From NCBI GenBank assembly GCA_016713725.1, contig JADJOO010000001.1, positions 244,001 to 308,000 of the forward strand: 64,000 nucleotides of DNA, written 5' to 3'. This document shows, one piece after another, positions 26,507 through 35,314 of the stretch (position 1 is the stretch's first letter; each line of letters opens with the position of its first letter). The notes beneath the pieces were generated by a model. That model was not told the DNA's origin and did no database searches. It saw only the letters and a program-made list of their open reading frames with translations. The DNA comes from Pseudomonadota bacterium. Lineage in GTDB: Bacteria; Pseudomonadota; Gammaproteobacteria; Steroidobacterales; Steroidobacteraceae. Made by a program: the position numbers and the translations under genes.

Positions 26507-27166
26507 TCAAAGGCGGTATGCGGTCCGGGTCATCAGCCGGGCGGTCCGGCGCATAAGCGCGCGCACCGGGCGGGGAAGACCCATCGCGCCTTGGCTCCGG
26601 GCCTCGTCGGCGTGGCGATCCTCGTCGGCCTTCATCTGCGCAACGATACGCCGGGAACGCTCGTCTCCAGGTGGCAGTTCGTGCAGGTGCGAATCGAGGT
26701 GCTCGACCACCTGCTTCTCGGTTTCCTCGACGAAACCGAGGCTGGTCCGGTCTCCGCTGATACCTGCCAGGACGCCAATCACAAAGGAACCCGCGTACCA
26801 GACGGGAGCGAGCAGGCTCGTCCGGCTGCCGAGTTCCCTCACGCGTTGCTCGCACCAGGCCAGGTGGTCGGTTTCGTCGCGCGCGGCCGCCAGCATCTGT
26901 GCCCGGATTACCGGGTTGCGGGCTGTGACAGCCTGTCCGTGATACAGGGCCTGGGCCGCGATTTCCCCCGCATGATTCACCCGCATCAGCGCGGCGGCGT
27001 GCTTCCGGGCGGCCAGGTCATGGACGGTCTCCTCGACTCCCTGGCTGGGAAACGGGCGCGCCGAAACATTGGCGGCGGCCACCGTACGCAGCCCACGGTC
27101 GAGTTCCTGGATCAGGCGGTCCGCCAGGCTGAGGCGGCGTGCGGGGACGGGGTTCCGGGGGCTCAT
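26507..27166 (-). CDS. coq7: 3-demethoxyubiquinol 3-hydroxylase Coq7
   Basis: Coq7/CAT5-type di-iron hydroxylase for the C6 hydroxylation of ubiquinone precursors; it stands in for UbiF. Ligands are visible in four helices: RVNHAGEIAAQALYHGQ, RDETDHLAWCEQRV, EETEKQVVEHLDSHL and KADEDRHADEA. At 219 residues it is full length. It is divergent from rplM. The ubiH/ubiI pair at 49-51 kb supplies the other hydroxylations. Confidence 0.94.
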   Translation of the reverse strand: MSPRNPVPARRLSLADRLIQELDRGLRTVAAANVSARPFPSQGVEETVHDLAARKHAAALMRVNHAGEIAAQALYHGQAVTARNPVIRAQMLAAARDETDHLAWCEQRVRELGSRTSLLAPVWYAGSFVIGVLAGISGDRTSLGFVEETEKQVVEHLDSHLHELPPGDERSRRIVAQMKADEDRHADEARSQGAMGLPRPVRALMRRTARLMTRTAYRL

Positions 27167-27264
27167 GGGTGCCCAGTATAGTGGCCGGGAGGCCGGAATA
27201 AGCTTCGACGCTCGCGTCCCTGTAGAGGCAAAACTGAGGGGTCGAGGCCATTGCAACCAGTGCT

Positions 27265-27293
27265 TTGCATTGGCCGAACCGCTGAGATAGAAT
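27265..27293 (+). promoter_or_regulatory. Candidate sigma-70 promoter of rplM-rpsI
   Basis: TTGCAT at 27265-27270 and TAGAAT at 27288-27293 with a 17-base spacer, 43 bases before the rplM start. Position and spacing fit a housekeeping promoter. Confidence 0.6.
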
Positions 27294-27335
27294 TCGCGGC
27301 TCTCTGCATGGCAGACAGGGCCTGGAGCCTTTCCG

Positions 27336-27764
27336 ATGACCACCGTTTTCGCACACCCCGAGAAGGTGCGGCGTGACTGGTTTGTGGTGGATGCGAGCGG
27401 TAAAACGCTCGGCCGCCTCGCCACTCAGCTCGCCTTCCGTCTCCGCGGCAAGCACAAGCCGCAGTACACGCCGCACGTCGATACCGGCGATCACATCATC
27501 GTGATCAATGCCGAAAAGATCGCCGTGACCGGCAACAAGCTCACGGACAAGGTGTACTACTGGCACACCGGCGCGATCGGCGGCATCAAGAGCCGCACGC
27601 TCGACAAGATGCTCGAGCATCGTCCCGAGCGCGTGATCGAACTCGCGGTCAAGGGCATGCTGCCCAAGAATCCGCTGGGCCGCGCCATGTTCAAGAAGCT
27701 GCACGTGGTGACGGGCGACAAGCACGCCCACGCCGCGCAACAGCCGAAGCCGCTCGATATCTGA
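27336..27764 (+). CDS. rplM: Ribosomal protein L13
   Basis: uL13 of the large subunit, 142 residues. Typical stretches: AHPEKVRRDWFVVDASGKTL, GDHIIVINAEKIAVTGNK and AVKGMLPKNPLGRAMFKKL. It is 13 bases before rpsI in the standard two-gene operon. Confidence 0.98.
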   Translation: MTTVFAHPEKVRRDWFVVDASGKTLGRLATQLAFRLRGKHKPQYTPHVDTGDHIIVINAEKIAVTGNKLTDKVYYWHTGAIGGIKSRTLDKMLEHRPERVIELAVKGMLPKNPLGRAMFKKLHVVTGDKHAHAAQQPKPLDI

Positions 27765-27777
27765 GGCCTGACAGCAC

Positions 27778-28170
27778 ATGCCTGCAAACACCAACTACGG
27801 CACCGGCCGCCGCAAGTCCTCCACGGCGCGCGTTCATCTGCGCCCGGGCACCGGCAAGATCAACATCAATGGCCGCACGATCGAAGAATTCTTCGGTCGC
27901 ACGACGTCGCGCATGATCGTGCGCCAGCCGCTCGAGACCGTGCAGATGGCCGATCGCTTTGACGTAGTAGCGAACGTGGCTGGCGGCGGCATGACCGGCC
28001 AGGCCGGCGCGATCCGTCACGGCATCACGCGCGCGCTGATGGAGTACGACGAAGCGTTCCGCAAGCCGCTGCGCGTTGCTGGCTTCGTGACGCGCGATGC
28101 GCGCGAAGTCGAACGCAAGAAGGTCGGCTTCCGCAAGGCACGTCGCGGAACGCAGTTCTCCAAGCGCTAA
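27778..28170 (+). CDS. rpsI: Ribosomal protein S9
   Basis: uS9 of the small subunit, 130 residues. It shows GTGRRKSSTARVHLRPGTG at the start and the conserved C-terminus VGFRKARRGTQFSKR whose last basic residues contact P-site tRNA. Confidence 0.98.
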   Translation: MPANTNYGTGRRKSSTARVHLRPGTGKININGRTIEEFFGRTTSRMIVRQPLETVQMADRFDVVANVAGGGMTGQAGAIRHGITRALMEYDEAFRKPLRVAGFVTRDAREVERKKVGFRKARRGTQFSKR

Positions 28171-28233
28171 CCAGCGCGCGGGTGCGGGCGGCGGTCAGGG
28201 CGCTGCTCGCAGGTATCCCCGCAACGGTTCCTT

Positions 28234-28307
28234 TGGGGGATCGTCTAGCGGTAGGACTACGGACTCTGACTCCGTCAACCTAGGTTCGAATCCTAGTCCC
28301 CCAGCCA
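28234..28307 (+). tRNA. tRNA-Gln (anticodon CTG)
   Basis: A 74-nt cloverleaf: acceptor arms TGGGGGA and TCCCCCA, anticodon arm ACGGA-CTCTGAC-TCCGT with CTG in the loop, T arm around GGTTCGAATCC, encoded CCA end. It reads CAG codons. Confidence 0.96.
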
Positions 28308-28318
28308 AATCAAGAAGC

Positions 28319-28349
28319 GCCTGCCGCGAAAGTAGCGGGCCTTTTTTTG
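28319..28349 (+). terminator. Rho-independent terminator after tRNA-Gln
   Basis: An imperfect GC-rich hairpin (GCCTGCCGC ... GCGGGCC) followed by a run of seven T, twelve bases after the tRNA. Confidence 0.7.
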
Positions 28350-28757
28350 GCGCGAGCTCAGTCCACGACCTGGGGAACCTGAGTTCGAACACATCGCGAC
28401 AGCGAGGGGTGGCGCTCGAGGATCTTCCAGGCCCCGAGGAACTGAAGGGTTACCGGAAAGGGCGGTAGCCTTGATCCAGGCCATGCAGTAGTGCTCGGGG
28501 CGCAAGGCGTCGTCGCCCGCTTAGCTCGTTCGTGAGGTCGATTGACACCGTAACCCGTAACGTTACGCTGGTCGCGTGATCCAAGGTTGCAGTCACCGCG
28601 GGCTAGAGAGAATCTTCCTGTCCGGGACGAAGTCCGGGATCCGCCCAGGGCATGCGAAACGGCTCGGGCCCAGCCTGGGTCGCCTTTCGTTATTGCGCCG
28701 GTCCTGCTTGGCGCCGGTGTGGAGAAGCGGGAATTTCCATCCCCACGGAGAAATGGC
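28350..28757. other. Intergenic stretch with a possible MerR-type dyad
   Basis: About 400 bases without a supported gene. Around 28540 there is TTGACAC followed by the perfect 12-base palindrome CGTAACGTTACG and then GCTGG. Dyads placed over a stretched spacer are typical of MerR-family promoters, but no MerR gene is adjacent, so this is tentative. Open frames on either strand have no recognisable domain. Confidence 0.35.
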
Positions 28758-29243
28758 ATGGCGACACCAGCAAAGAACACGATTTGCCTCTGGTACAACG
28801 GCGGTGCCGAAGAAGCGGCACGGTTCTACGCCGATACATTTCCAGACTCCTTCGTCGGCGCCGTGTACCGCGCGCCGGGAGACTTTCCGTCGGGGACGAA
28901 GGGCGATGTGTTGACCGTGGACTTCACTGTAATGGGTATCCCATGTCTCGGACTCAACGGTGGGCCAGCATTCACGCACAACGAAGCGTTTTCGTTCCAG
29001 GTGGCAACCACTGATCAGGCTGAAACGGATCGCTATTGGAACGCGATCGTTGGAAATGGTGGCCAGGAAAGCGCTTGCGGCTGGTGTAAGGACAAGTGGG
29101 GGTTGTCATGCCAGATAACACCGATGGTTCTGACGAGAGCCATTTCTGACCCCGACCCGGCTGCCGCCAAGCGCGCGTTCGATGCGATGATGCAAATGAC
29201 AAAAATCGACGTCAGTGCAATTGAGGCGGCGCTTCGCGGCTGA
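28758..29243 (+). CDS. PhnB-like VOC family protein
   Basis: A 161-residue protein of the PhnB/3-demethylubiquinone-methyltransferase-like VOC group. It begins NTICLWYNGGAEEAARFYAD and has MGIPCLGLNGGPAFTHNEAFSF, with CGWCKDKWGLSCQITP near the end. Start ATG 28758 has GGAG eight bases upstream. Function is not established for this subgroup. First gene of the run of small single-domain genes. Confidence 0.85.
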   Translation: MATPAKNTICLWYNGGAEEAARFYADTFPDSFVGAVYRAPGDFPSGTKGDVLTVDFTVMGIPCLGLNGGPAFTHNEAFSFQVATTDQAETDRYWNAIVGNGGQESACGWCKDKWGLSCQITPMVLTRAISDPDPAAAKRAFDAMMQMTKIDVSAIEAALRG

Positions 29244-29322
29244 GTGGCGGCTGGCCATTCGCTGCAGGCGCGCCGGCCATGACCGTCCGCGGCCTGAGAT
29301 CAATCGTCAGGGTGCGTGATAG

Positions 29323-29841
29323 ATGTATCGCAACCAGCGTCTCACGGCTTCCCTCGATGGCGAGTTCGTGGTGTTCCTCATTGGTATGCGTGTCAATCGG
29401 CCACTTCGCGTAGACAAGTGGCTTCCTGTCGTCACCGCAATGACACGCATGATCGGTGAGCTCAGGGGACAGCCGCACCTTGGGCTGCTGCATGCTGAAA
29501 TGTGGACCTCCAGAACGTCCATCATGGTTCAGTACTGGCGCTCGATGGAACAACTCCTCGACTACGCGAAGAACAAGAACGCTCAGCACCTGCCCGCTTG
29601 GCGTGCATTCAACAGGGCCGTTGGAGACAACGGCTCCGTGGGCATCTGGCACGAAACTTACGCCGCTGCCCCTGGCACGTATGAATCGTTCTATGGAAGC
29701 ATGCCGCCATTTGGTCTCGGAGTCGCTGGTCGCCTGGAGCCCGCGGTGGGTGGCAAGCAATCGGCCGCGGGCAGGCTCGGGTCCGCCGAGGATTCGCCCT
29801 GGCCTTCGCCGTCCGGTAAGCAAGGCGCCTCCTCCAAATGA
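29323..29841 (+). CDS. DUF4188 domain protein
   Basis: A 172-residue DUF4188 protein, related to small heme- or flavin-free monooxygenase-like folds. It has FVVFLIGMRVNRPLRVDKW and VQYWRSMEQLLDYAKNKNA, then YESFYGSMPPFGLGVAG. The last 20 residues are low-complexity Ser/Pro-rich and unlike the family, so the C-terminus may be altered. Function unknown. Confidence 0.75.
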   Translation: MYRNQRLTASLDGEFVVFLIGMRVNRPLRVDKWLPVVTAMTRMIGELRGQPHLGLLHAEMWTSRTSIMVQYWRSMEQLLDYAKNKNAQHLPAWRAFNRAVGDNGSVGIWHETYAAAPGTYESFYGSMPPFGLGVAGRLEPAVGGKQSAAGRLGSAEDSPWPSPSGKQGASSK

Positions 29842-29947
29842 CACCGGCTTCTGCAATCGCTGCGGCTCACAGGTGGCAAGGGGTTCTCCAGCTTGCGTCA
29901 GGTCAGGCGGATGAAACGGCATGGCTTGACGTCACCGTGCCTTGCGA

Positions 29948-30424
29948 TCACATTGGTTTCTGCGCAACCTTTTCGTAGAGATCGCGTAGAAGCATCAACG
30001 CTGCCGTGCCGTAGTACTTGTGAAATTCGGCCACCATCTCGCCCTTTGCCACAACGGGATCAGTGGCGACGAGTTGCCTGGCCTCGTCGATGTCGTCCGT
30101 GGCAAAGATGAACAGGCCGCGCCAGCCGTCTACCCCGTCAAATGGTCCGGCGAGAACGAGCTTGCCCTCAGCGGACAACCGCTGCATGTTCGCGAAGTGG
30201 CCTTTGAACATCTCGTCTCGTTCGGGTCCCGCAGGGGCGCGATTGGGCCCGGTCTTGAGAACCACCAGTATGTAGCTCCGCATGCCGCGCTCGTCCGCAC
30301 CCACGGCCTTAGCCAGGTCCGGGTCGTATGCTGGATTGGGCGCACCCGACGCTTGCTCTCCCTGGCAAACGCTGGCACGCAGCACCATGCAAAGCGCTAG
30401 AGCAGTAGTAGTAAGCTTCACCAT
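29948..30424 (-). CDS. Exported YciI-related domain protein
   Basis: A 158-residue protein with an N-terminal signal-peptide-like stretch (MVKLTTTALALCMVLRASVC, possibly a lipoprotein Cys at 20), then a YCII domain: YILVVLKTGPNRAP, HFANMQRLSAEGKLVLAGPF, FIFATDDIDEARQLVATDP. YciI-like domains bind small ligands or act as weak dehydrochlorinases; the role here is unknown. It is one of the few minus-strand genes in this run. Confidence 0.8.
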   Translation of the reverse strand: MVKLTTTALALCMVLRASVCQGEQASGAPNPAYDPDLAKAVGADERGMRSYILVVLKTGPNRAPAGPERDEMFKGHFANMQRLSAEGKLVLAGPFDGVDGWRGLFIFATDDIDEARQLVATDPVVAKGEMVAEFHKYYGTAALMLLRDLYEKVAQKPM

Positions 30425-30474
30425 CGCAATCTCCTCAAGACTCCAGTGTCAGCCATGCCAAGCCGACAGCCGCC

Positions 30475-30500
30475 GCCCAACCACTCGTTCACGCTGCCGT
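30475..30500 (+). other. Degenerate attC-like half site
   Basis: GCCCAACCACTCGTTCACG fits the R'' box RYYYAAC followed by the usual CTCGTTCA word of attC sites. No matching GTTRRRY partner is seen nearby, so it would be a remnant. Confidence 0.3.
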
Positions 30501-30534
30501 GTGAAACGCACAAATCCAGGCACAACCGGCGCAC

Positions 30535-30930
30535 ATGAACACCCGAGTCGCTTCCTGCTCATGCGGGCAACTCACGGCAACCGTGGCTGGAGAGCCAGTG
30601 CGAGTATCAGTCTGTCATTGCCTTGCATGCCAGCGCAGGACCGGTAGCGTCTTCGGCGCCCAGGCACGGTTTGCCGGTGAACCAGTTTCTGTCAACGGCA
30701 ATGCAAGTGAGTACATCCGAGTCGGCGACGAAGGCTCGCACGCCAGATTCCGATTCTGCCCAAACTGCGGGTCCACGGTCTATTACACCGTCGAAGAACT
30801 GCCCGGCGTAGTTGTCATACCGGTCGGGGCCTTCGCCGAACCAGCCTTTCCGGAGCCAGCGTTCTCGGTATACGAGGAGCGAATGCACAAGTGGGTCGGC
30901 CTCCCGGCAGCCATCGAGCACATGGCGTAA
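30535..30930 (+). CDS. GFA family zinc protein
   Basis: A 131-residue glutathione-dependent formaldehyde-activating (GFA/CENP-V) family protein. Zinc-binding cysteines are all present: SCSCGQ, CHCLACQRRTGS and FCPNCGS. Family members range from S-(hydroxymethyl)glutathione synthase to unknown functions; the family resemblance alone does not prove formaldehyde metabolism here. Confidence 0.88.
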   Translation: MNTRVASCSCGQLTATVAGEPVRVSVCHCLACQRRTGSVFGAQARFAGEPVSVNGNASEYIRVGDEGSHARFRFCPNCGSTVYYTVEELPGVVVIPVGAFAEPAFPEPAFSVYEERMHKWVGLPAAIEHMA

Positions 30931-31115
30931 TGTCGCGGGCGCCGCCCAACGCTTTGCTCAGGCAGCGCGCCAACGGCAGGACACTGGACCCGATCCGGCA
31001 GCACGCGGTACATTTTCACTGGCTCAGTCTTGACGTCCTCACGACGTCGCGGACTCAGCTCGTGCGTGGGGCTGCGCCTTAGCGCTGCGCGTTCGATTCA
31101 AAGCTTGCTGTCGGA

Positions 31116-31409
31116 TTGGAGTTGCCGTTGCGCTATCTTGTTGCTGTCGGTGGAGTCCTTTTATTCCAGGTGGCCTTGTCCTACACGATCATTCTTGCGA
31201 GCAGGGGTGATGGATCGTTCGTTGGCTTGGGCGCAATGTTGCTGGCAGTTCCTGGAATACCGCTCACAGCGTTGCTCAATACCCTGCTCATCCGATCTCG
31301 TCGCAACAACCCTGCGTCACCCTACGTTGGTCGCTTGATTGTCGTTTCACTGGTGCTCCCAGTTGCACAGCTCGCGCTCCTGGTCCTCGTCTCCGTCTTT
31401 CGGCTGTAG
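31116..31409 (+). CDS. Small membrane protein, unknown
   Basis: A 97-residue protein starting at TTG with three hydrophobic segments (about residues 7-27, 39-58 and 74-94). I do not recognise it. It lies in the cassette-like run; preceded by a possible attC remnant at 30944. Confidence 0.5.
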   Translation: MELPLRYLVAVGGVLLFQVALSYTIILASRGDGSFVGLGAMLLAVPGIPLTALLNTLLIRSRRNNPASPYVGRLIVVSLVLPVAQLALLVLVSVFRL

Positions 31410-31496
31410 TCGCATGTTCAAGGCGTTGGCACGGCCCAAGCCTCAGTTCCACAAATGCCAGGCATCACAACCAGCAATCTTTCGTAGCGAGGCGCA

Positions 31497-31903
31497 ATGG
31501 ACGCAGACGTTGTCAACTCGTTGGCCAAGGCGACACTGGACGGATCAATGCCATTCCCGCAGATTGTCGGAAAGCTCATTGCCGAAGGGGTTGAGTACTA
31601 TCACGTGGATTACGCCGCGAACTCATTTACGTTCTACAGTGCGGCGGGGTCAATCGTAACGGCGTCCCTTCCATTTGAGGCGCTGCCATCGGTTTCCCCG
31701 GGCTTTGACGTGGCCGCTCTCAAGGCCGCGATCCTTGACAGCCAGCAGCATGGGCAAACGTTTCGTCTGTTTTGCGAGCGCGCCGTCCGAGCGGGCGTTC
31801 AGGGCTACTTTGCGTTTCTTCGCGGTCAACGGGTTGCCTATCTGGGCCGACAGGGGATCAGCACGTTGAGTGGTTCCCGGGGTCGATGCCCGGTGATGCA
31901 TAG
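31497..31903 (+). CDS. DUF1398 family protein (frameshifted)
   Basis: A 135-residue DUF1398 protein once one base is added: four G at 31853-31856 should be five. The N-terminal part reads LDGSMPFPQIVGKLIAEGVE and YHVDYAANSFTFYS; the repaired end reads RQGDQHVEWFPGSMPGDA and stops at 31903. Without repair the frame reads on into the next gene. Function unknown. Confidence 0.8.
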
Positions 31904-31959
31904 CAGTTCATTCAAGCCGGCGCTGATTCGCGGCGCGGCTTGGTTCACGCGTCGGGATG
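31897..31959 (+). other. attC-like recombination site (integron cassette)
   Basis: This 63-base segment aligns without gaps to the classic aadA1-type attC as I recall it, sharing TTCAAGCCG, TTCGCGGCGCGGCTT and the spacing of arms. CAAGCC-G-GCGC pairs with GCGC-GGCTTG, leaving one unpaired G, the extrahelical base that integron integrases recognise. The outer R boxes have decayed (AGCAG for AACAA, CGTCGGG for CGTTRGR), so it may be inactive. It lies directly after the DUF1398 gene, where a cassette's attC belongs. Confidence 0.6.
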
Positions 31960-32000
31960 TCGGGTCTAGGCTTCATTGTCCGGCCATAAGGAGACGAAGA

Positions 32001-32345
32001 ATGGCAATCTTCCGTGCGTATCTCGTCGTCGCTCTGGCCTGTCTTGCCGGCTACACGCTGGTGGTCGGCATCAATCACGGTTGGAACCTTCTCCCCATCT
32101 TCGTCTCGAGCATCGCAGAAATGAGCTGGTCAGGTCAGTTCAACGTCGACTTCATGACGTTCCTCGGACTCTCGGGCATTTGGGTCGCGTGGCGACATCA
32201 TTTCAGCGGCAGTGCACTCGCACTCGGCGTCGTTGCCTTTTTCGGCGGCATGATGTTCCTGGCGCCGTATCTACTCGGGGCCAGCGCGCAGGCTGGTGGT
32301 GATACCAGGGTCTTGCTGCTTGGCAAGGAACGGGCCGTTCGCTGA
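32001..32345 (+). CDS. Small membrane protein, unknown
   Basis: A 114-residue protein with an excellent ribosome-binding site (AAGGAG, eight bases before ATG 32001). It has three predicted membrane segments (residues 6-24, 28-45 as an amphipathic stretch, and 68-90). I do not recognise the family. It starts just after the attC-like site, in cassette position. Confidence 0.6.
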   Translation: MAIFRAYLVVALACLAGYTLVVGINHGWNLLPIFVSSIAEMSWSGQFNVDFMTFLGLSGIWVAWRHHFSGSALALGVVAFFGGMMFLAPYLLGASAQAGGDTRVLLLGKERAVR

Positions 32346-32442
32346 GCTACATGATGCGGCTGCAAATTTGCGGCTGCCGGGCTTGAGCAAGAACGGTAAG
32401 CCCCACAATACTGTCACCTGCAACTCTGCCGCCGTACGGACC

Positions 32443-32933
32443 ATGCAAGACACATCTCGGACTGTTCCTCCGCCAGACTTCGACTTCATCATCGGTGACT
32501 GGCGCGTATCCCACCGGCGTCTGAACGCACGCTTGCAGGGACGCGGGGACTGGACCGAGTTCCGAGGCACTTCCTCCACGAGAAAGATCCTCGGAGGCTT
32601 CGGCAACGTTGAAGACAATGTCCTGCAGTTCCCCGATCGGGACGTCCGAGCCGTCGCCATCCGCTCGTACGATCCCAAGACACGGTCCTGGGCCATCTGG
32701 TGGCTCGATGGCCGCGCACCTCACAGCTTGGACACTCCAGTTGTCGGAAGCTTCTCTGGCACCGTCGGTACGTTCCAGGCAAACGACGTCCTGGACGGTC
32801 GACCCATTCAAGTGCGCTTGCTGTGGAGGCCAAGCCCGGCTCCAATCCAACCTGGGAGCAGGCGTTCTCCGCCGATGGCGGTACGACCTGGGAGACGAAC
32901 TGGACCATGGAGTTCCGGCGCAGCACGGACTGA
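32443..32933 (+). CDS. DUF1579-like protein (frameshifted)
   Basis: The N-terminal part (DFDFIIGDWRVSHRRLNARL, FGNVEDNVLQFP, RSYDPKTRSWAIWWLDGR) resembles the DUF1579-type beta-barrel proteins of unknown function. Two G at 32838-32839 should be three; the repaired end reads PGSNPTWEQAFSADGGTTWE and NWTMEFRR and gives 163 residues. After the stop, a structured segment at about 32940-33015 with a hairpin (CCCCGA/TCGGGG) could be another decayed attC. Confidence 0.65.
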
Positions 32934-33032
32934 CACGTCGTTCAACCGGAGCACTCCACCCCGACGTCTTCGGGGCTAGTGCGCCTCGGCGCGGGTGAGC
33001 GTCGACGTTGACCACGTGAGAAGAGGCGGGCG

Positions 33033-33316
33033 ATGAACACGGTCATACGCCAGGAATCACAGTCAGACGTCGCGGCCATTCGCGCCGTAATCGTGGCTGC
33101 GTTCCTGGTGCACCGCACACGGAGGCATTGGCAGCCTCCCCATGCAGGGTGCCCTGCGCATCGTGCGGGAGTGGGGTGCTGCCCGGTGTACCTCCGGAGT
33201 ATTTCCAGGCGTTACCGTCTGGCGCATCGGTGCCCCACGGCGTAGTCACATATCATGCAGCATTCAATGAGCCAGTCCTGTCGGTGACGCAAGAGACCAA
33301 GGAGCCCAGGTCATGA
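33033..33316 (+). pseudogene. GNAT acetyltransferase (YhbS-like), internally deleted
   Basis: Three pieces of a GNAT protein remain in different frames: the start IRQESQSDVAAIRAVIVAAF (33033 frame), a motif-A piece GGIGSLPMQGALRIVREWGAA (from 33121), and the C-terminus LPGVPPEYFQALPSG to the TGA at 33316. Two stretches of roughly 60 and 25 residues are missing. This cannot be explained by a single-base error and is a true broken gene. Confidence 0.75.
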
Positions 33317-33759
33317 CAAATCGTACAGTCCATCTCCATCTAGTGCTCCGTACCAGGCCTGAAAAGGTCTATCGCGCCTTCCTCGACGCGAGTGCGATGG
33401 CAAAATGGTTGCCGCCATACGGCTTTACGTGCCAGGTGCATCACCTGGATGCGCGCGTCGGGGGCACGTTCCGGATGTCGTTTCAGAATTTCTCAACCGG
33501 CAACGGTCATTCATTCGGTGGCGAGTACATTGAACTCGTCCCGAGCGAGTTGATTCGGTACACGGACAAGTTCGAAGATCCCAATTTGCCGGGAGTCCTC
33601 GAGGTGACCGTGTCATTGAAGCCGGTGCTCTGTGGAACCGAGGTCAGCATCACCCAGAGCGGTATCCCCGATCCGATTCCTCTCGAAATGTGCTATCTCG
33701 GTTGGCAGGAATCGCTCCTGCAGTTGGCCACGCTCGTCGAACCCGAGATTCCGAGCTAG
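33313..33759 (+). CDS. SRPBCC (AHSA1-like) domain protein
   Basis: A 148-residue START/SRPBCC protein: TRPEKVYRAFLDASAMAKWL at the start, GGTFRMSFQNFSTG and LGWQESLLQLATLVE at the end. These proteins bind hydrophobic ligands in a deep cavity; the specific role is unknown. Its ATG overlaps the stop of the broken GNAT frame. Confidence 0.85.
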   Translation: MTNRTVHLHLVLRTRPEKVYRAFLDASAMAKWLPPYGFTCQVHHLDARVGGTFRMSFQNFSTGNGHSFGGEYIELVPSELIRYTDKFEDPNLPGVLEVTVSLKPVLCGTEVSITQSGIPDPIPLEMCYLGWQESLLQLATLVEPEIPS

Positions 33760-33907
33760 CTGCGGCGACTGTATCCGGGACCGATCGCTGCCGGATGATT
33801 CCTGGACAGAAGTGGCTGGCGATCTGGCAGACAGCCCGCATTTCTCGTAGACGAGCCGCAACCAACCCATGCCACGCAAAATGCAGGCTGCAGACAAAGG
33901 AGGCCAT

Positions 33908-34294
33908 ATGCGAATTCCACCGGGCTTCAATACCGTCACGCCGTATTTCTTCGCCGACGGCGCCGCTCGCTTGCTGGATTTTCTCGTGCAAGGCCTCGGC
34001 GGCGTGGAAATCGGACGACACATGGACGGTGATCGCATCGCCAACGCGCAGGTCTGCCTCGGCACGTCGACAGTCATGGTGAGCGAAGGGTCGCCAGCGT
34101 TTCCTGCGATGCCTGCGTCGTACTACCTCTACGTCGAGAGCGCTGACGCAGCCATGGCCAGGGCAATTGCTGCGGGAGCCACGAAGGTCATGGACGTCGC
34201 CGACATGCCGTACGACGACAGGCAGGGCGGCGTGAGGGATCCATGCGGAAATCTGTGGTGGATCTCCGAGCGCCTGATCGATGGCCCGTACTGA
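33908..34294 (+). CDS. PhnB-like VOC family protein
   Basis: A 128-residue glyoxalase-fold protein with a strong ribosome-binding site (AAAGGAGG). It begins GFNTVTPYFFADGAARLLDF and ends DDRQGGVRDPCGNLWWISER, typical of the YraH/PhnB group. The function of the group is not settled. Confidence 0.88.
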   Translation: MRIPPGFNTVTPYFFADGAARLLDFLVQGLGGVEIGRHMDGDRIANAQVCLGTSTVMVSEGSPAFPAMPASYYLYVESADAAMARAIAAGATKVMDVADMPYDDRQGGVRDPCGNLWWISERLIDGPY

Positions 34295-34327
34295 TTGAAC
34301 CCGCATCGATGACGGTGGAGGCAGGCC

Positions 34328-35035
34328 ATGTTTTCTTCGATTGAGCGATCGCCACAGCGCTACGCGCGCATTGGCGGCGTCGTGTACCTGGCGATCATCG
34401 TGCTGGGCATCTTCGGCGAGGCATTCGTGCGCGGCACCCTGGTCGTATCCGGGGACGCGACGGCAACGGCCAATGCCATTGCGGCCTCGGAGTCCCTGTG
34501 GCGAGTCGGCATCGCCGGCGACCTGCTGATGCACGTGCTCGACCTGCCGATGATCCTGTTGCTCTATGTCCTGCTCAGGCCCGTCAGCGAGACGCTTGCC
34601 CTGCTGGCGACGTTTTTCAACCTGATCCAGACAGCCGTGCTCGCGGCAAACAAACTGAACCTGCTGGCACCCCTCCTTCTGCTCGAAAACGTTGGCGGCC
34701 TGGACGCTTTTTCCCCGGAACAGTTGCACGCGCTGTCCTACCTGGCCATCAAGGCGCACGGGTACGGTTTCGGCATCGGTCTCATTTTCTTCGGGTTCGC
34801 GTGCCTCTGCAGGGGCTACCTGATTTTCAGGTCAGGATATTTCCCCAGGTTCCTTGGGGTGTTGATGGCGCTTGCGGGCCTGAGCTATCTCAGCAACAGC
34901 CTGGCGTTGTTCCTGGCGCCGGCGCTGGCATCGGCGCTGTTTCCCGCGGTCCTCGTGCCTGCTTTCGTCGGCGAGCTGAGTTTCGCCCTGTGGCTGACCT
35001 TCAAGGGCGTGAACGTCCAGCAGTGGGCGCGCTGA
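34328..35035 (+). CDS. DUF4386 membrane protein
   Basis: A 235-residue integral membrane protein of the DUF4386 family with about six hydrophobic segments; RIGGVVYLAIIVLGIFGEAF and HGYGFGIGLIFFGFACLCRG are characteristic. Function unknown. Confidence 0.85.
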   Translation: MFSSIERSPQRYARIGGVVYLAIIVLGIFGEAFVRGTLVVSGDATATANAIAASESLWRVGIAGDLLMHVLDLPMILLLYVLLRPVSETLALLATFFNLIQTAVLAANKLNLLAPLLLLENVGGLDAFSPEQLHALSYLAIKAHGYGFGIGLIFFGFACLCRGYLIFRSGYFPRFLGVLMALAGLSYLSNSLALFLAPALASALFPAVLVPAFVGELSFALWLTFKGVNVQQWAR

Positions 35036-35259
35036 ATTCGATTGCGTGTGCCGTTTGTCACACGCCAGACCCGCGAGGTCTCGGAGCGATCCCGCCACTC
35101 GCCGGGCGGTCAGCTACGTGCCTCGTCCGCCAGCTCTACGATTTCAGGCATGGCACTCGTGCGGGCAGCAGCAGTATCCTGATGAAACCTGCCGTCGAGC
35201 GACTCGAGATTGAGGACATGATCTCGATCGCTGCGTACGCGGCTTCCTTGCCGCCCTGA
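35035..35259 (+). pseudogene. Cytochrome c, C-terminal fragment
   Basis: An open stretch with a heme-binding CAVCH motif at once after the DUF4386 stop, then DPRGLGAIPPLAGRS, LYDFRHGTRAGS and EDMISIAAYAASLPP, which match the second half of a small periplasmic c-type cytochrome. There is no signal peptide and no start codon of its own, so it is a truncated remnant. Confidence 0.65.
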
Positions 35260-35314
35260 CCAGTCAGGTTGCTCGAATGGCAGATAGCCATGAGACGTTA
35301 ATTGCAAACCCGCA

